From NCBI RefSeq assembly GCF_015712065.1, contig NZ_JACFYZ010000012.1:62001-126000 (forward strand): a stretch of 64,000 bases of DNA, read 5' to 3'. Source of the DNA: Ectopseudomonas chengduensis (GTDB taxonomy: Bacteria > Pseudomonadota > Gammaproteobacteria > Pseudomonadales > Pseudomonadaceae). Shown piece by piece: positions 41,545-50,389 of this stretch. Numbering within the stretch: the stretch's first letter is position 1; every line of letters begins with the position of its first letter. Both the position numbers and the translations under genes were made by a program. The notes under the pieces are model-generated. The model did not search any database. It saw only the letters and a list, made by a program, of their open reading frames with translations, and was not told the DNA's origin.

Positions 41545-42264
41545 TCAGTCGACCAGAGCGGCCTTCTGCAGTTCAAAGATCTCGTTCATGCCCTTCTGTG
41601 CCAGTGCCAGCATGGCGTTGAATTCGTCAGGCTGGAACGGCGCGCCTTCGGCAGTACCCTGCACTTCGATGAAGCCGCCGGCATTGGTCATTACCACGTT
41701 GAGGTCGGTCTCGGCGGCGGAGTCTTCCAGGTAGTCCAGATCCAGCACCGGCTCGCCTTGGTAGATGCCGACCGACACCGCTGCGATCATCTGCTTGAGT
41801 GGCTCGCCCTTGAGCGAACCACGCTTTTTCAGCACTTTCAGGGCATCGATCAGCGCCACTATGGCGCCAGTGATGGAGGCGGTGCGGGTGCCACCGTCAG
41901 CCTGGATCACGTCGCAATCGACGTACAGGGTGTTCTCGCCCAGCTTGGTCATGTCCAATGCTGCGCGCAGCGAACGGCCGATGAGGCGCTGGATTTCCAA
42001 AGTACGCCCGCCCTGCTTGCCGCGGCTGGCCTCACGCTGGTTACGCTCGCCGGTGGCGCGCGGCAGCATGCCGTATTCGGCAGTCAGCCAGCCCTGGCCC
42101 TGACCCTTGAGGAAACGCGGCACGCCGGATTCGACGCTGACGGTGCAGATCACCTTGGTATCGCCGAACTCCACCAGCACCGAGCCCTCGGCGTGCTTGG
42201 TGTAGTTGCGGGTGATGCGAATCGAGCGCAACTGATCGGCGGCGCGGCCACTGGGACGTTTCAT
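41545..42264 (-). CDS. rph: Ribonuclease PH
   Basis: 239-residue phosphorolytic 3'-5' exoribonuclease that trims tRNA precursors. Visible are the start KRPSGRAADQLRSIRITRNY, the phosphate-binding segment GERNQREASRGKQGGRTLEI (Arg-rich) and the active-site region DVIQADGGTRTASITGA. Length is standard. It is divergent from yicC across about 175 bp, as is usual in Pseudomonas (PA5334/PA5335). Confidence 0.97.
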   Translation of the reverse strand: MKRPSGRAADQLRSIRITRNYTKHAEGSVLVEFGDTKVICTVSVESGVPRFLKGQGQGWLTAEYGMLPRATGERNQREASRGKQGGRTLEIQRLIGRSLRAALDMTKLGENTLYVDCDVIQADGGTRTASITGAIVALIDALKVLKKRGSLKGEPLKQMIAAVSVGIYQGEPVLDLDYLEDSAAETDLNVVMTNAGGFIEVQGTAEGAPFQPDEFNAMLALAQKGMNEIFELQKAALVD

Positions 42265-42439
42265 CGAGCGATACCTACTTCATTAAGTGAAAACAGCACG
42301 CATTATAGGGGGCGGTCGAGCAAGGCGACACGCCGAATTGGCGCCAGCAGATGGCAGGCCCGATCGCCTGCACATGAAATGGGTAGGCGCCGTGAGCTAC
42401 AATCCTGCGTTTTTCGAGCCGACTTCCACGAGGTATCCC

Positions 42440-43303
42440 ATGGTTCACAGCATGACGGCCTTTGCCCGCAATGAGCAGGCAACCGCTCACGGCACACTGA
42501 GCTGGGAGCTGCGCTCGGTCAACCACCGCTATCTCGAACCGCACCTGCGCCTGCCGGAAGCCTTCCGCGACCTCGAAGGCGCGGTGCGCGAAGCGCTGCG
42601 CCAGGGCCTGTCACGCGGCAAGGTGGAATGCACCCTGCGCTTCGCCGAAGAAAGTGCCGGCAAGCCGCTGCAGGTCGACGCCGACCGCGCCCGCCAACTG
42701 ATTGCCGCTGCCGAACAGGTCGCCGCACTGATCCAGCAGCCGGCCCCGCTCAACCCACTGGAAGTGCTGGCCTGGCCCGGCGTGCTGGTGGCCGACGCGG
42801 CCGACCCACAGGCGCTGAACGCTGCCGCTCTGAAGCTGTTCGACCAGGCACTGGGTGAACTCAAGGCCGGCCGTGCCCGCGAAGGCGCCGAGCTGGCCAA
42901 GCTGCTCAATGAGCGCCTCGACAGCATCCTCGACGAAGTCGCCGCCCTGCGCGAACTGGTGCCGCAGATGCTCGCCGGGCAGCGCGCCAAGATCGAAACC
43001 CGCTTCGCCGAAATGCAGGCCGAGCTCGATCCGCAACGCCTGGAGCAGGAGCTGGTGCTGCTCGCGCAGAAGAGCGACGTGGCCGAGGAGCTGGATCGCC
43101 TCAGCACCCACGTCAGCGAAGTGCGTCGCGTGCTCAAGGCCGGCGGCGCTGCCGGACGGCGCCTGGATTTTTTGATGCAGGAGCTCAACCGCGAGGCCAA
43201 CACCCTCGGCTCCAAGGCCTTCGATCCGCGCAGCACGCAGGCTGCGGTCAATCTGAAGGTGCTGATCGAGCAGATGCGCGAGCAAGTGCAGAACATCGAG
43301 TAA
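42440..43303 (+). CDS. yicC: YicC-family endoribonuclease
   Basis: 287 residues. The YicC N-terminal domain opens with MVHSMTAFARNE and has WELRSVNHRYLEPHLRLPEA; the DUF1732 C-terminal domain has HVSEVRRVLKAGGAAGRRLD and FLMQELNREANTLGSKA. YicC in E. coli is a metal-dependent endoribonuclease that promotes decay of the small RNA RyhB. ATG 42440 is preceded by ACGAGG. It lies upstream of gmk, separated by an unusual palindromic element. Confidence 0.94.
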   Translation: MVHSMTAFARNEQATAHGTLSWELRSVNHRYLEPHLRLPEAFRDLEGAVREALRQGLSRGKVECTLRFAEESAGKPLQVDADRARQLIAAAEQVAALIQQPAPLNPLEVLAWPGVLVADAADPQALNAAALKLFDQALGELKAGRAREGAELAKLLNERLDSILDEVAALRELVPQMLAGQRAKIETRFAEMQAELDPQRLEQELVLLAQKSDVAEELDRLSTHVSEVRRVLKAGGAAGRRLDFLMQELNREANTLGSKAFDPRSTQAAVNLKVLIEQMREQVQNIE

Positions 43304-43317
43304 AAACTACTGCGCTA

Positions 43318-43402
43318 GGCTATGTCGCGTTGAAATCAGGTTCGAAATGCTCATTTACAGTCGTAAACTCCGCTTTCTCACCTGATTTCGCCTTGTCTAG
43401 CC
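43318..43402. repeat. Nested palindromic element between yicC and gmk
   Basis: Concentric complementary arms: GGCTA (43318-43322) with TAGCC (43398-43402); GAAATCAGGT (43332-43341) with ACCTGATTTC (43380-43389), a perfect 10 bp; GAAA (43344-43347) with TTTC (43374-43377); and TTTAC (43354-43358) with GTAAA (43363-43367) around an AGTC loop. It can fold into one long cruciform or RNA hairpin. It fills most of the 148-bp gap, so it lies in the gmk leader or the yicC tail. From memory, similar GCTCATTTAC...GTAAACTCCGC elements recur in gamma-proteobacteria. Confidence 0.65.
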
Positions 43403-43451
43403 GTCGCTCGCTACGTTTTCACGCCCATCAAGATTTGCTCAGGAAGCTCTA

Positions 43452-44069
43452 ATGGCCACCACCGGCACCCTCTACATCGTTTCCGCTCCCTCCGGCGCCG
43501 GCAAGACCAGCCTGGTCAAGGCCCTGATCGACAGCGAGGCGCAGATTCGCGTCTCGGTCTCGCATACCACCCGCGCCATGCGTCCAGGCGAGGTGGACGG
43601 AGTCAACTACCACTTCGTCGACCATGCGCAGTTCAACGCCATGCTCGAACGCAGCGAATTTCTCGAGCACGCCCAGGTCTTCGACAACCTTTACGGCACC
43701 TCGCAGAAATGGGTCGAGCAGACCCTGGCCGAAGGCTTCGACCTGATTCTGGAGATCGACTGGCAGGGTGCACAGCAGGTGCGCAAGCTGATGCCGCAGG
43801 CCAAATCCATCTTCATCCTGCCGCCGACCCAGGAAGCTTTGCGTCACCGCCTGACCAACCGCGGCCAGGACAGCGGCGAGATCATCGAACGACGCATGCG
43901 CGAGGCCGTCAGCGAGATGAGCCACTACGTCGAATACGACTACCTGGTGATCAACGATGACTTCAACCACGCCCTGAGCGACCTGAAAGCCATCTTCCGC
44001 AGCAACCAGTTGTCGCAAACACAACAGCAGCAGCGCCATGCCGGGCTACTCAGCGAGCTGCTGGCGTAA
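43452..44069 (+). CDS. gmk: Guanylate kinase
   Basis: 205-residue GMP kinase making GDP for nucleotide and ppGpp pools. The P-loop is SAPSGAGKTSL (about 11-21), the GMP-binding region is SVSHTTRAMRPGEVDGVNYH then FVDHAQF, and the lid contains LTNRGQDSGEIIERRM. AGGAAG stands about 6 bases before ATG. It is followed by rpoZ and spoT in the conserved gmk-rpoZ-spoT arrangement. Confidence 0.97.
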   Translation: MATTGTLYIVSAPSGAGKTSLVKALIDSEAQIRVSVSHTTRAMRPGEVDGVNYHFVDHAQFNAMLERSEFLEHAQVFDNLYGTSQKWVEQTLAEGFDLILEIDWQGAQQVRKLMPQAKSIFILPPTQEALRHRLTNRGQDSGEIIERRMREAVSEMSHYVEYDYLVINDDFNHALSDLKAIFRSNQLSQTQQQQRHAGLLSELLA

Positions 44070-44163
44070 AACAGCGCTTCCATTGTCGCTGGTGATTTTT
44101 TAGACTATCCAGTCCGCTCGCCCGCTCGGGCCAAGCTTATCCGCACAAGTTACGAGGAACACC

Positions 44164-44427
44164 ATGGCTCGCGTTACCGTCGAAGATTGCCTGGACAACG
44201 TTGATAACCGCTTCGAACTGGTCATGCTCGCGACCAAGCGTTCGCGCCAGCTGGCCACCGGCGGCAAAGAGCCGAAAGTGGCTTGGGAAAACGACAAGCC
44301 CACCGTAGTGGCCCTGCGCGAAATCGCTGCTGGCCTGGTGGACTACGACGTGATCGCCCAGGACGATATCGTCGAAGAAGAACCGCTGTTCGCTGCCTTC
44401 GAGGAAGAGGCCAACGAGCCTCTGTAA
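44164..44427 (+). CDS. rpoZ: RNA polymerase omega subunit
   Basis: 87-residue omega subunit that helps assemble the beta' subunit and is part of the ppGpp site on RNA polymerase. The core MARVTVEDCLDNVDNRFELV followed by MLATKRSRQLATG is diagnostic; the C-terminal tail is acidic (EEEPLFAAFEEEANEPL). It has GAGGA upstream and lies between gmk and spoT, 63 bp before spoT. Confidence 0.97.
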   Translation: MARVTVEDCLDNVDNRFELVMLATKRSRQLATGGKEPKVAWENDKPTVVALREIAAGLVDYDVIAQDDIVEEEPLFAAFEEEANEPL

Positions 44428-44490
44428 GTCGATGATGCCGGGTCGAAGTTGCGCGGCGTGTAGCCAAACTGGTCATGAGGGGAATACCCC

Positions 44491-46602
44491 ATGGCTGGTA
44501 TAGACGCTCTCGCCGACCGACTTTCGGCCTATCTCGGCCATGACCAGGTCAACCTGGTTCGCCGAGCCTACTTCTACGCCGAACAGGCGCACGATGGCCA
44601 ACGCCGCCGCAGTGGCGAAGCCTACGTGACCCATCCGCTGGCCGTGGCCAGCATCCTCGCCGACATGCACATGGATCATCAGAGCCTGATGGCCGCCATG
44701 CTGCACGACGTCATCGAAGACACCGGCATCGCCAAGGAAGCGCTCAACGCGCAGTTCGGCGAAACCGTGGCCGAACTGGTCGACGGGGTCAGCAAGCTGA
44801 CCCAGATGAACTTCGAGACCAAGGCCGAGGCGCAGGCCGAGAACTTCCAGAAGATGGCCATGGCCATGGCCCGCGATATCCGCGTGATTCTGGTCAAGCT
44901 TGCCGACCGCCTGCACAACATGCGCACCCTCGATGCCATGCCGCACGAGAAGAGCCGGCGCATCGCCAAGGAAACCCTGGAAATCTACGCGCCCATCGCC
45001 AACCGGCTGGGCATGCACAACATGCGCGTGGAGTTCGAAGACCTGGGCTTCAAGGCCATGCACCCGATGCGCTCCGAGCGCATCCGCGCCGCCGTGCGCC
45101 GCGCTCGGGGCAACCGCAAGGAAATCGTCGCCAAGATCGAGGAATCGATCCAGATGTGCCTGCAGCGCGAAGGCATGGAAGGCGAAGTGATCGGCCGCGA
45201 GAAGCACCTGTACAGCATCTACCAGAAGATGCGCGGCAAGCGTAAGGCGTTCAACGAGATCATGGACGTCTACGCCTTCCGCATCATCGTCGACAAGGTC
45301 GACACCTGCTACCGCGTGCTCGGCGCCGTGCACAACTTGTATAAACCCTTGCCCGGGCGCTTCAAGGATTACATCGCGATTCCCAAGGCCAACGGCTACC
45401 AGTCGCTGCACACCACGCTGTTCGGCATGCACGGCGTGCCCATCGAGATCCAGATCCGCACCCGCGAAATGGAAGAGATGGCTAACAACGGCATCGCCGC
45501 CCACTGGCTGTACAAGTCCAATGAGGACGATGCGCCCAAGGGCAACCACGCCCGCGCGCGTCAGTGGGTCAAAGGCGTACTGGAGCTGCAGCAACGCGCC
45601 GGCAACTCGCTGGAATTCATCGAGAGCGTGAAGATCGACCTGTTCCCCGACGAGGTCTACGTGTTCACGCCCAAGGGTCGCATCATGGAGCTGCCAAAAG
45701 GCTCCACCGCGGTCGACTTCGCCTACGCGGTACACACCGACGTCGGCAACACCTGCATCGCCTGCCGCATCAACCGTCGCCTGGCGCCGCTGTCGCAGGC
45801 ACTGGAAAGTGGCTCGACGGTAGAAATCGTTACCGCGCCGGGCGCCCGGCCGAATCCGGCCTGGCTCAACTTCGTGGTCACCGGCAAGGCACGCACGCAT
45901 ATCCGCCATGCCCTCAAGCAACAGCGCCGCTCGGAATCGATCAGCCTCGGCGAACGCCTGCTGAACAAGGTGCTGGCCAGCTTCGACACGCACCTGGAAA
46001 AGATCGCGCCCGAGCGCGTACAGGCCGTGCTCGGCGAATATCGCCAGGAGGTCATCGAAGACCTGCTCGAAGACATCGGCCTGGGCAACCGCATGGCCTA
46101 CGTCGTGGCCCGCCGCCTGCTGGCCGAGAGTGGCGACGAAACCCTGCCGAGCAGCGAAGGGCCCCTGGCGATCCGTGGCACCGAAGGCCTGGTGATGAGC
46201 TACGCCAAGTGCTGCACGCCGATCCCGGGCGACCCCATCGTCGGCTACCTGTCCGCCGGCAAGGGCATGGTGGTGCACATGGAAAGCTGCCGGAACATCG
46301 TCGACATCCGCCACAACCCGGAAAAATGCATCCAGCTCAACTGGGCCAAGGATGTCACCGGCGAATTCAACGTCGAACTGCGCGTCGAGCTGGAACACCA
46401 GCGCGGCCTGATCGCCCTGCTGGCCGGCAGCGTCAATGCCGCCGATGGCAACATCGAGAAGATCAGCATGGACGAACGCGACGGCCGTATCAGCGTGGTG
46501 CAACTGGTGGTCAGCGTGCATGACCGCGTGCACCTGGCCCGCGTGATCAAGAAACTTCGCGCGCTCAAGGGCGTGATGCGTATCACCCGAGTACGCGCCT
46601 GA
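44491..46602 (+). CDS. spoT: Bifunctional (p)ppGpp synthetase/hydrolase SpoT
   Basis: 703 residues. The N-terminal HD hydrolase domain (about 20-180) has HPLAVASILADMHMD and HDVIEDTG, then LADRLHNMRT. The RelA-type synthetase domain (about 235-345) has GREKHLYSIYQKM, DVYAFRII and PKANGYQSLHT. A TGS domain (about 385-445) begins DLFPDEVYVFTPKGRIMELP, and the C-terminal zinc-finger/ACT region has AKCCTPIPGD. An intact HD motif makes it competent to degrade ppGpp. It sets growth control together with omega and Gmk encoded just upstream. Confidence 0.97.
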   Translation: MAGIDALADRLSAYLGHDQVNLVRRAYFYAEQAHDGQRRRSGEAYVTHPLAVASILADMHMDHQSLMAAMLHDVIEDTGIAKEALNAQFGETVAELVDGVSKLTQMNFETKAEAQAENFQKMAMAMARDIRVILVKLADRLHNMRTLDAMPHEKSRRIAKETLEIYAPIANRLGMHNMRVEFEDLGFKAMHPMRSERIRAAVRRARGNRKEIVAKIEESIQMCLQREGMEGEVIGREKHLYSIYQKMRGKRKAFNEIMDVYAFRIIVDKVDTCYRVLGAVHNLYKPLPGRFKDYIAIPKANGYQSLHTTLFGMHGVPIEIQIRTREMEEMANNGIAAHWLYKSNEDDAPKGNHARARQWVKGVLELQQRAGNSLEFIESVKIDLFPDEVYVFTPKGRIMELPKGSTAVDFAYAVHTDVGNTCIACRINRRLAPLSQALESGSTVEIVTAPGARPNPAWLNFVVTGKARTHIRHALKQQRRSESISLGERLLNKVLASFDTHLEKIAPERVQAVLGEYRQEVIEDLLEDIGLGNRMAYVVARRLLAESGDETLPSSEGPLAIRGTEGLVMSYAKCCTPIPGDPIVGYLSAGKGMVVHMESCRNIVDIRHNPEKCIQLNWAKDVTGEFNVELRVELEHQRGLIALLAGSVNAADGNIEKISMDERDGRISVVQLVVSVHDRVHLARVIKKLRALKGVMRITRVRA

Positions 46603-46628
46603 CACAATTCCCCTATTTCCAGCCTGTA

Positions 46629-46649
46629 GGCTGGGTGCTCGACCCAGCC
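46629..46649. repeat. Palindrome GGCTGGGT-GCTCG-ACCCAGCC
   Basis: Perfect 8-bp stem with a 5-nt loop, in the 68-bp gap between spoT and ridA. GTA precedes it, as in other dispersed palindromes of the window. It may limit readthrough from spoT. Confidence 0.6.
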
Positions 46650-46670
46650 AGTTCTCACAAGGAGCGATTC

Positions 46671-47051
46671 ATGAGCAAGACCGTCATCACCAGCGACAAG
46701 GCCCCCGCCGCCATCGGCACCTACTCCCAGGCGATCAAGGCCGGCAACACCGTGTACATGTCCGGCCAGATCCCGCTGGATCCGGTGAGCATGGAGCTGG
46801 TCGAAGGCTTCGAAGCACAGACCGTGCAGGTCTTCGAGAACCTCAAGGCGGTTGCTGAAGCCGCCGGCGGCTCGTTCAAGGACATCGTCAAGCTGAACAT
46901 CTTCCTCACCGACCTGTCGCACTTCGCCAAGGTCAACGAGATCATGGGCCGCTATTTCGAACAGCCCTACCCGGCTCGCGCCGCTATCGGCGTTGCTGCT
47001 CTGCCGCGCGGCGCGCAGGTGGAAATGGACGCTATTCTGGTCATCGAGTAA
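46671..47051 (+). CDS. ridA: Reactive intermediate deaminase RidA
   Basis: 126-residue YjgF/RidA trimeric enzyme that hydrolyses 2-aminoacrylate and related enamines released by PLP enzymes. The motifs KAPAAIGTYSQAIKAGNTVY, YMSGQIPLDP and ARAAIGVAALPRGAQVEMDA are typical, with the catalytic Arg in LPRGAQVE. ATG 46671 has AAGGAGC 6 bases upstream. The same position after spoT is seen in P. aeruginosa (PA5339). Confidence 0.96.
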   Translation: MSKTVITSDKAPAAIGTYSQAIKAGNTVYMSGQIPLDPVSMELVEGFEAQTVQVFENLKAVAEAAGGSFKDIVKLNIFLTDLSHFAKVNEIMGRYFEQPYPARAAIGVAALPRGAQVEMDAILVIE

Positions 47052-47106
47052 GTCGTTCGAGCGGGGCAGCAGGCCCCGCTCGCCCTTCCCCGGCATGGAG
47101 ATCGCC

Positions 47107-47838
47107 ATGCGTCTGCTTCCTCTGCTGCTATGCGGCGCCCTGCTCGGCGGCTGCGCCAGCACACCGAACAACGACCCGAGCGGTACCTGGATCAACCAGG
47201 CTGCCATCGATGCCGCCCGCGAAAGCGGTCGCCTGCGCGAAGCCCTGCTCGCCTATGGGCCCAACCTCGAATGGCATATCGATCCTGAACGGCAGCAGGC
47301 CAGCTACAGCAACGGCTTCGAACTGGCCGAAGGCAGGCTGCAGGGTGCTGGAGAGGGGCGTTGGCAGGTCACCTTCTACGGTGATTACAACGAGCAGCTC
47401 GCCATACAGAACGGCGAACTGCTGCAGATCGCCAGCGAATACTGGCCCGAGCAGCACTTCGCCCGCGTCAACAGCTCCAGCGAACCCAAGCCACTGGGCA
47501 GCAGCTTCGAGCAGGCGCTATATCGCGACTACCTGGGCGGCGACTGGCTGATCGAGGAAGGTCTGGGCCAGGGCGGCCTGGTGCGCTTCAACAGCGACGG
47601 GCAGGTACAAGGCCTGCCCGGCGCAGAACGCTTCGCCCTGTGCCTGGCAGGCGACTGCGCGGCCATGAGCGGCGAACATGACAGTCTCTGGCTGCAAGCC
47701 GGTGATCAGGGTAGCCCCTGGTTGTTCGTGCATGAAGGCAATCAGTTGCGCATCTTCGAAGCGCAGAACCGCGCCCAGTTCGACGAGATGCCCGAGTACC
47801 AGCCCGGCCCGCAGCGCTGGCTGCTCAAGCGGCGCTGA
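47107..47838 (+). CDS. Conserved lipoprotein of unknown function
   Basis: 243 residues from ATG 47107 (GGAG 6 bases upstream; an in-frame ATG four codons earlier is less likely). The signal peptide ends in lipobox LLGGC, giving lipidated Cys near residue 16, followed by Ala-Ser, so outer-membrane sorting is expected. The mature part has regular beta strands (WHIDPERQQASYSNGFELAE, GRWQVTFYGDYNEQL), suggesting a beta-sandwich or lipocalin-like fold. The enzyme role is unknown. It follows ridA by 55 bp. Confidence 0.8.
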   Translation: MRLLPLLLCGALLGGCASTPNNDPSGTWINQAAIDAARESGRLREALLAYGPNLEWHIDPERQQASYSNGFELAEGRLQGAGEGRWQVTFYGDYNEQLAIQNGELLQIASEYWPEQHFARVNSSSEPKPLGSSFEQALYRDYLGGDWLIEEGLGQGGLVRFNSDGQVQGLPGAERFALCLAGDCAAMSGEHDSLWLQAGDQGSPWLFVHEGNQLRIFEAQNRAQFDEMPEYQPGPQRWLLKRR

Positions 47839-47875
47839 TCAGCAGGCGCCGCCTCCGGGCAGGAGCGGCGCCACG

Positions 47876-48493
47876 CTATAGAGCCCCCAGCAACAGCCAG
47901 CCTCCCAGCGCCAGCAACAGGCCACCGCAACCGCGATCCAGCCAGCGCACGCGCCGCTGCAACCAGCTGCGCCAGCGCGCCTGATCGAGCAGGCGCACCA
48001 GCGCCAGATCCCAGAACAGCACCACCAGGGTCATCCACAGCATCGCCAGGCCCAGCCCCCATGCCGGCATTGCCGACTCGCGCAAGACCCCGAATAACCC
48101 AGCGTAGAACAGCGGCAATTTGGGATTGAGGCTGCTGGCCAGCAGGCCCTGACGCATGCCCTTCCACACCCCGCCGAGCCTCAGCTGATCACCCTGTGGC
48201 AGGACCAGATCCCGCCGCGAGGCCAGCGCCTGCAGGCCGATCCAGGCGAAATACAGCCCGCCGACGACCTGCAAGCCGCGCCACAGCCAACTGCCCTCGG
48301 CGGGTAACAACGCCATGACGAACAGCACCAGCAGCATGCTCAGCAGGTTGGCCAGCGCGATGCCGCAGGCGCAACCGTCGGCCTGGTGCCGGCCCTTGGC
48401 CAACGCGGTACGAATCAATAGAAAGAAGTCTGGCCCGGGCGACAGCAAGGCCGCGAAATGAGTACCGGCCACCAGTAGAAACAACGCGAACAT
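47876..48493 (-). CDS. LysE-family amino-acid/metabolite exporter
   Basis: 205 residues, about six membrane segments. The LysE/RhtB signature is GTHFAALLSPGPDFFLLIRT (about 10-29), followed by GIALANLLSMLLVLFVMAL and GLYFAWIGLQAL, and later SSLNPKLPLFYAGLF. It pumps out an amino acid or similar solute across the inner membrane; the substrate is not predictable. ATG 48493 has GGAGGTGCC upstream. It lies 138 bp downstream of an AraC-type regulator on the same strand, its likely controller. Confidence 0.87.
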   Translation of the reverse strand: MFALFLLVAGTHFAALLSPGPDFFLLIRTALAKGRHQADGCACGIALANLLSMLLVLFVMALLPAEGSWLWRGLQVVGGLYFAWIGLQALASRRDLVLPQGDQLRLGGVWKGMRQGLLASSLNPKLPLFYAGLFGVLRESAMPAWGLGLAMLWMTLVVLFWDLALVRLLDQARWRSWLQRRVRWLDRGCGGLLLALGGWLLLGAL

Positions 48494-48631
48494 GGCACCT
48501 CCGTTTGGCGGAGGCAGTGTCGGCAACCAGCGGTGTCGATGTATTGGAAAAAACTCAGGCTCGACAGCGACGCAATCGCTGCCGAACAACTTGGCGCGCC
48601 CCGATGCAAGTTCGCGCAAAGCCTTGCCGAA

Positions 48632-49432
48632 TCAGGCCTGCGCCACGGCGCGAAAACGCCCCGGAGTGACCCCGGTGAAACGGCGAAACACCCCGTTGAA
48701 ATGCGCCTGGTCATAAAAGCCCAGGTCCAGTGCGACATCGGCCAGGGCCTGACCTTGCAACAACCTGCGCTTGGCTTCACGCACTCGGCGCTGCAGTAGA
48801 TAGGTGTGTGGCGGCACGCCATAGGCACGGCGAAATGCCTCGATCAGGTGGCGCGGGTGACGCTGCACCAAGGCAGCCAATTGCTCGAGGCTGACAGCCT
48901 CGGCGTAGTGCACTTCCAGGTAATCGCGCAGGTACGCCGTCACCCCGCTGTCGCGACATGCCGGGCGCGCCTCGCGCAAGCCGCCGTGCCGCACGAAGAC
49001 CAGCTCCAGCAACGCCAGCAGTTCGCTCTCCAACGCCAGCGCATCACCGCGCTCGAACTCGCCAGCCAGTTGCGCAAGGCTTGCCGCGACGCGGCCGTCG
49101 TCATCCGGGTTGAGCGTGCTGAAACCGTTGGGCAAGCGCTTGCGCCCGAGCAGCGCCGGCAGCCGCGACTGCTCGATATAGAGCATGCGATAGACCACAC
49201 GCGCAGACTCGGCATGCCCGGTATGCGGCTCCTCGGGGTTCATCAGCGACAGGGTGCCGGCAGGCAGCGCATAGCGCTGACCACGACACTGGTAGCCACT
49301 GACACCCTGCACGATGGCACCGATGGCGAAGGCATCATGACTATGTCGGCCAAAGGCCTGCCCGGAGAAGTCGGCGTGAAACAGCTCGACGCCCGGCAGC
49401 CAGGGCTTGGCCAGCAAGCTGTTGGCGTCCAT
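48632..49432 (-). CDS. AraC-family regulator with cupin-type N-terminal domain
   Basis: 266 residues. The N-terminal AraC_binding cupin (about 10-100) has HADFSGQAFGRHSHDAFAIG and TLSLMNPEEPHTGHA. The C-terminal double HTH has VSLEQLAALVQRHPRHLIEA, FRRAYGVPPHTYLLQRRV, then LADVALDLGFYDQAHFNGVF. This architecture is common next to LysE exporters, whose gene is immediately downstream, so it probably senses the exported amino acid (inference). It begins 1 bp after the stop of the upstream SDR gene. Confidence 0.88.
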   Translation of the reverse strand: MDANSLLAKPWLPGVELFHADFSGQAFGRHSHDAFAIGAIVQGVSGYQCRGQRYALPAGTLSLMNPEEPHTGHAESARVVYRMLYIEQSRLPALLGRKRLPNGFSTLNPDDDGRVAASLAQLAGEFERGDALALESELLALLELVFVRHGGLREARPACRDSGVTAYLRDYLEVHYAEAVSLEQLAALVQRHPRHLIEAFRRAYGVPPHTYLLQRRVREAKRRLLQGQALADVALDLGFYDQAHFNGVFRRFTGVTPGRFRAVAQA

Positions 49433-49433
49433 T

Positions 49434-50291
49434 TCAGCGCTCGGCGAGGATCGCCGCATAGCCCTCGCGGTAGCTCGGATACTGCGGCGCCCAACCCAGC
49501 GCACGAGCGCGGGCATTGCGGCAACGCTTGCTACCGGCTCGGCGCACGCGCTGCTCGTCGCTCCAGTGGCTGACGCCCAGTTGCTCACGCAGCCAACCCA
49601 CTACTTCGTGCAGCGGCGCCGGCTCGTCGTCGACGCCCAGGTAGCAATCGGCCAAGGGCCCACCGGCGGCATCCGCCTGCAACAGCGTGGCGAACAGGCC
49701 GGCAGCATCCTCGACATGAATGCGATTGCCATACAGCGGCGGCGTCTCGCTGACGCGATAGCCGCCGCGCACCTGGCTCAGCAACCACTCACGGCCGGGG
49801 CCGTAGAGGCCGGTCAGACGCACCGTGGTCGCCGGTAGGCCGCTGTCGAGCGCGACACGCTCAGCCTCGCGCATGATCACCGCAGAAAAACTCTGCGCTT
49901 CAGCCGCAGAGTCCTCGTCGATCCACTCGCCCTCCTGCTGCCCGTACACGCCGCTGCTGGAGGCGAACAGGATGCGCCGCGGGCGCTGGCCATGCTGCGC
50001 CAACCAGCTCAACACGCGGCGCAGCCCCTCGACATAGGCGGCGCGATAGCCGGCCTCGTCATGCTCGGTGGCGGCGGCGCAGTACACCAGGTAATCCAGT
50101 TGCCCTTGCGGCCAATCCGCCGGACAGGCATCGGCGTGCAGATCGCCGGCCAGCGGCTCGATCGCGGCAGGCAGTGCAGCCACGTTGCGACGCATGCCGA
50201 TCACGCGCCAGCCCTGTTCGGCCATCCGCAGGCCAAGGCGGGTACCGACGTCTCCACACCCGGCAATCAGCAGGCTGTTGCATTCGGACAT
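49434..50291 (-). CDS. YeeZ-type NAD(P)-binding epimerase/reductase-like protein
   Basis: 285 residues, atypical short-chain dehydrogenase of the YeeZ type. The nucleotide-binding motif is LLIAGCGDVGTRLGLRMAEQ at the N-terminus, with RRILFASSSGVYGQQEGEW in the active-site region and RLTGLYGPGRE after it. The usual YxxxK pair is not clearly present, so catalysis is doubtful. ATG 50291 is preferred over 50303 because GGAG lies 7 bases before it. It is divergent from oxyR across 98 bp. Confidence 0.84.
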   Translation of the reverse strand: MSECNSLLIAGCGDVGTRLGLRMAEQGWRVIGMRRNVAALPAAIEPLAGDLHADACPADWPQGQLDYLVYCAAATEHDEAGYRAAYVEGLRRVLSWLAQHGQRPRRILFASSSGVYGQQEGEWIDEDSAAEAQSFSAVIMREAERVALDSGLPATTVRLTGLYGPGREWLLSQVRGGYRVSETPPLYGNRIHVEDAAGLFATLLQADAAGGPLADCYLGVDDEPAPLHEVVGWLREQLGVSHWSDEQRVRRAGSKRCRNARARALGWAPQYPSYREGYAAILAER

Positions 50292-50389
50292 GCTTTTCTC
50301 CATGACATTTATGCAAAGGCGCAGTTTAGCCCGGTTGGTTCATTCGTATGCAAAGGCTATGCTTGTCGGCAATTTAATGGATAAACACT

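Noticed and set aside
44473..46605. Open frame of 710 codons exactly opposite spoT
   Set aside because: SpoT domains are complete on the plus strand; the mirror frame is a composition artefact.
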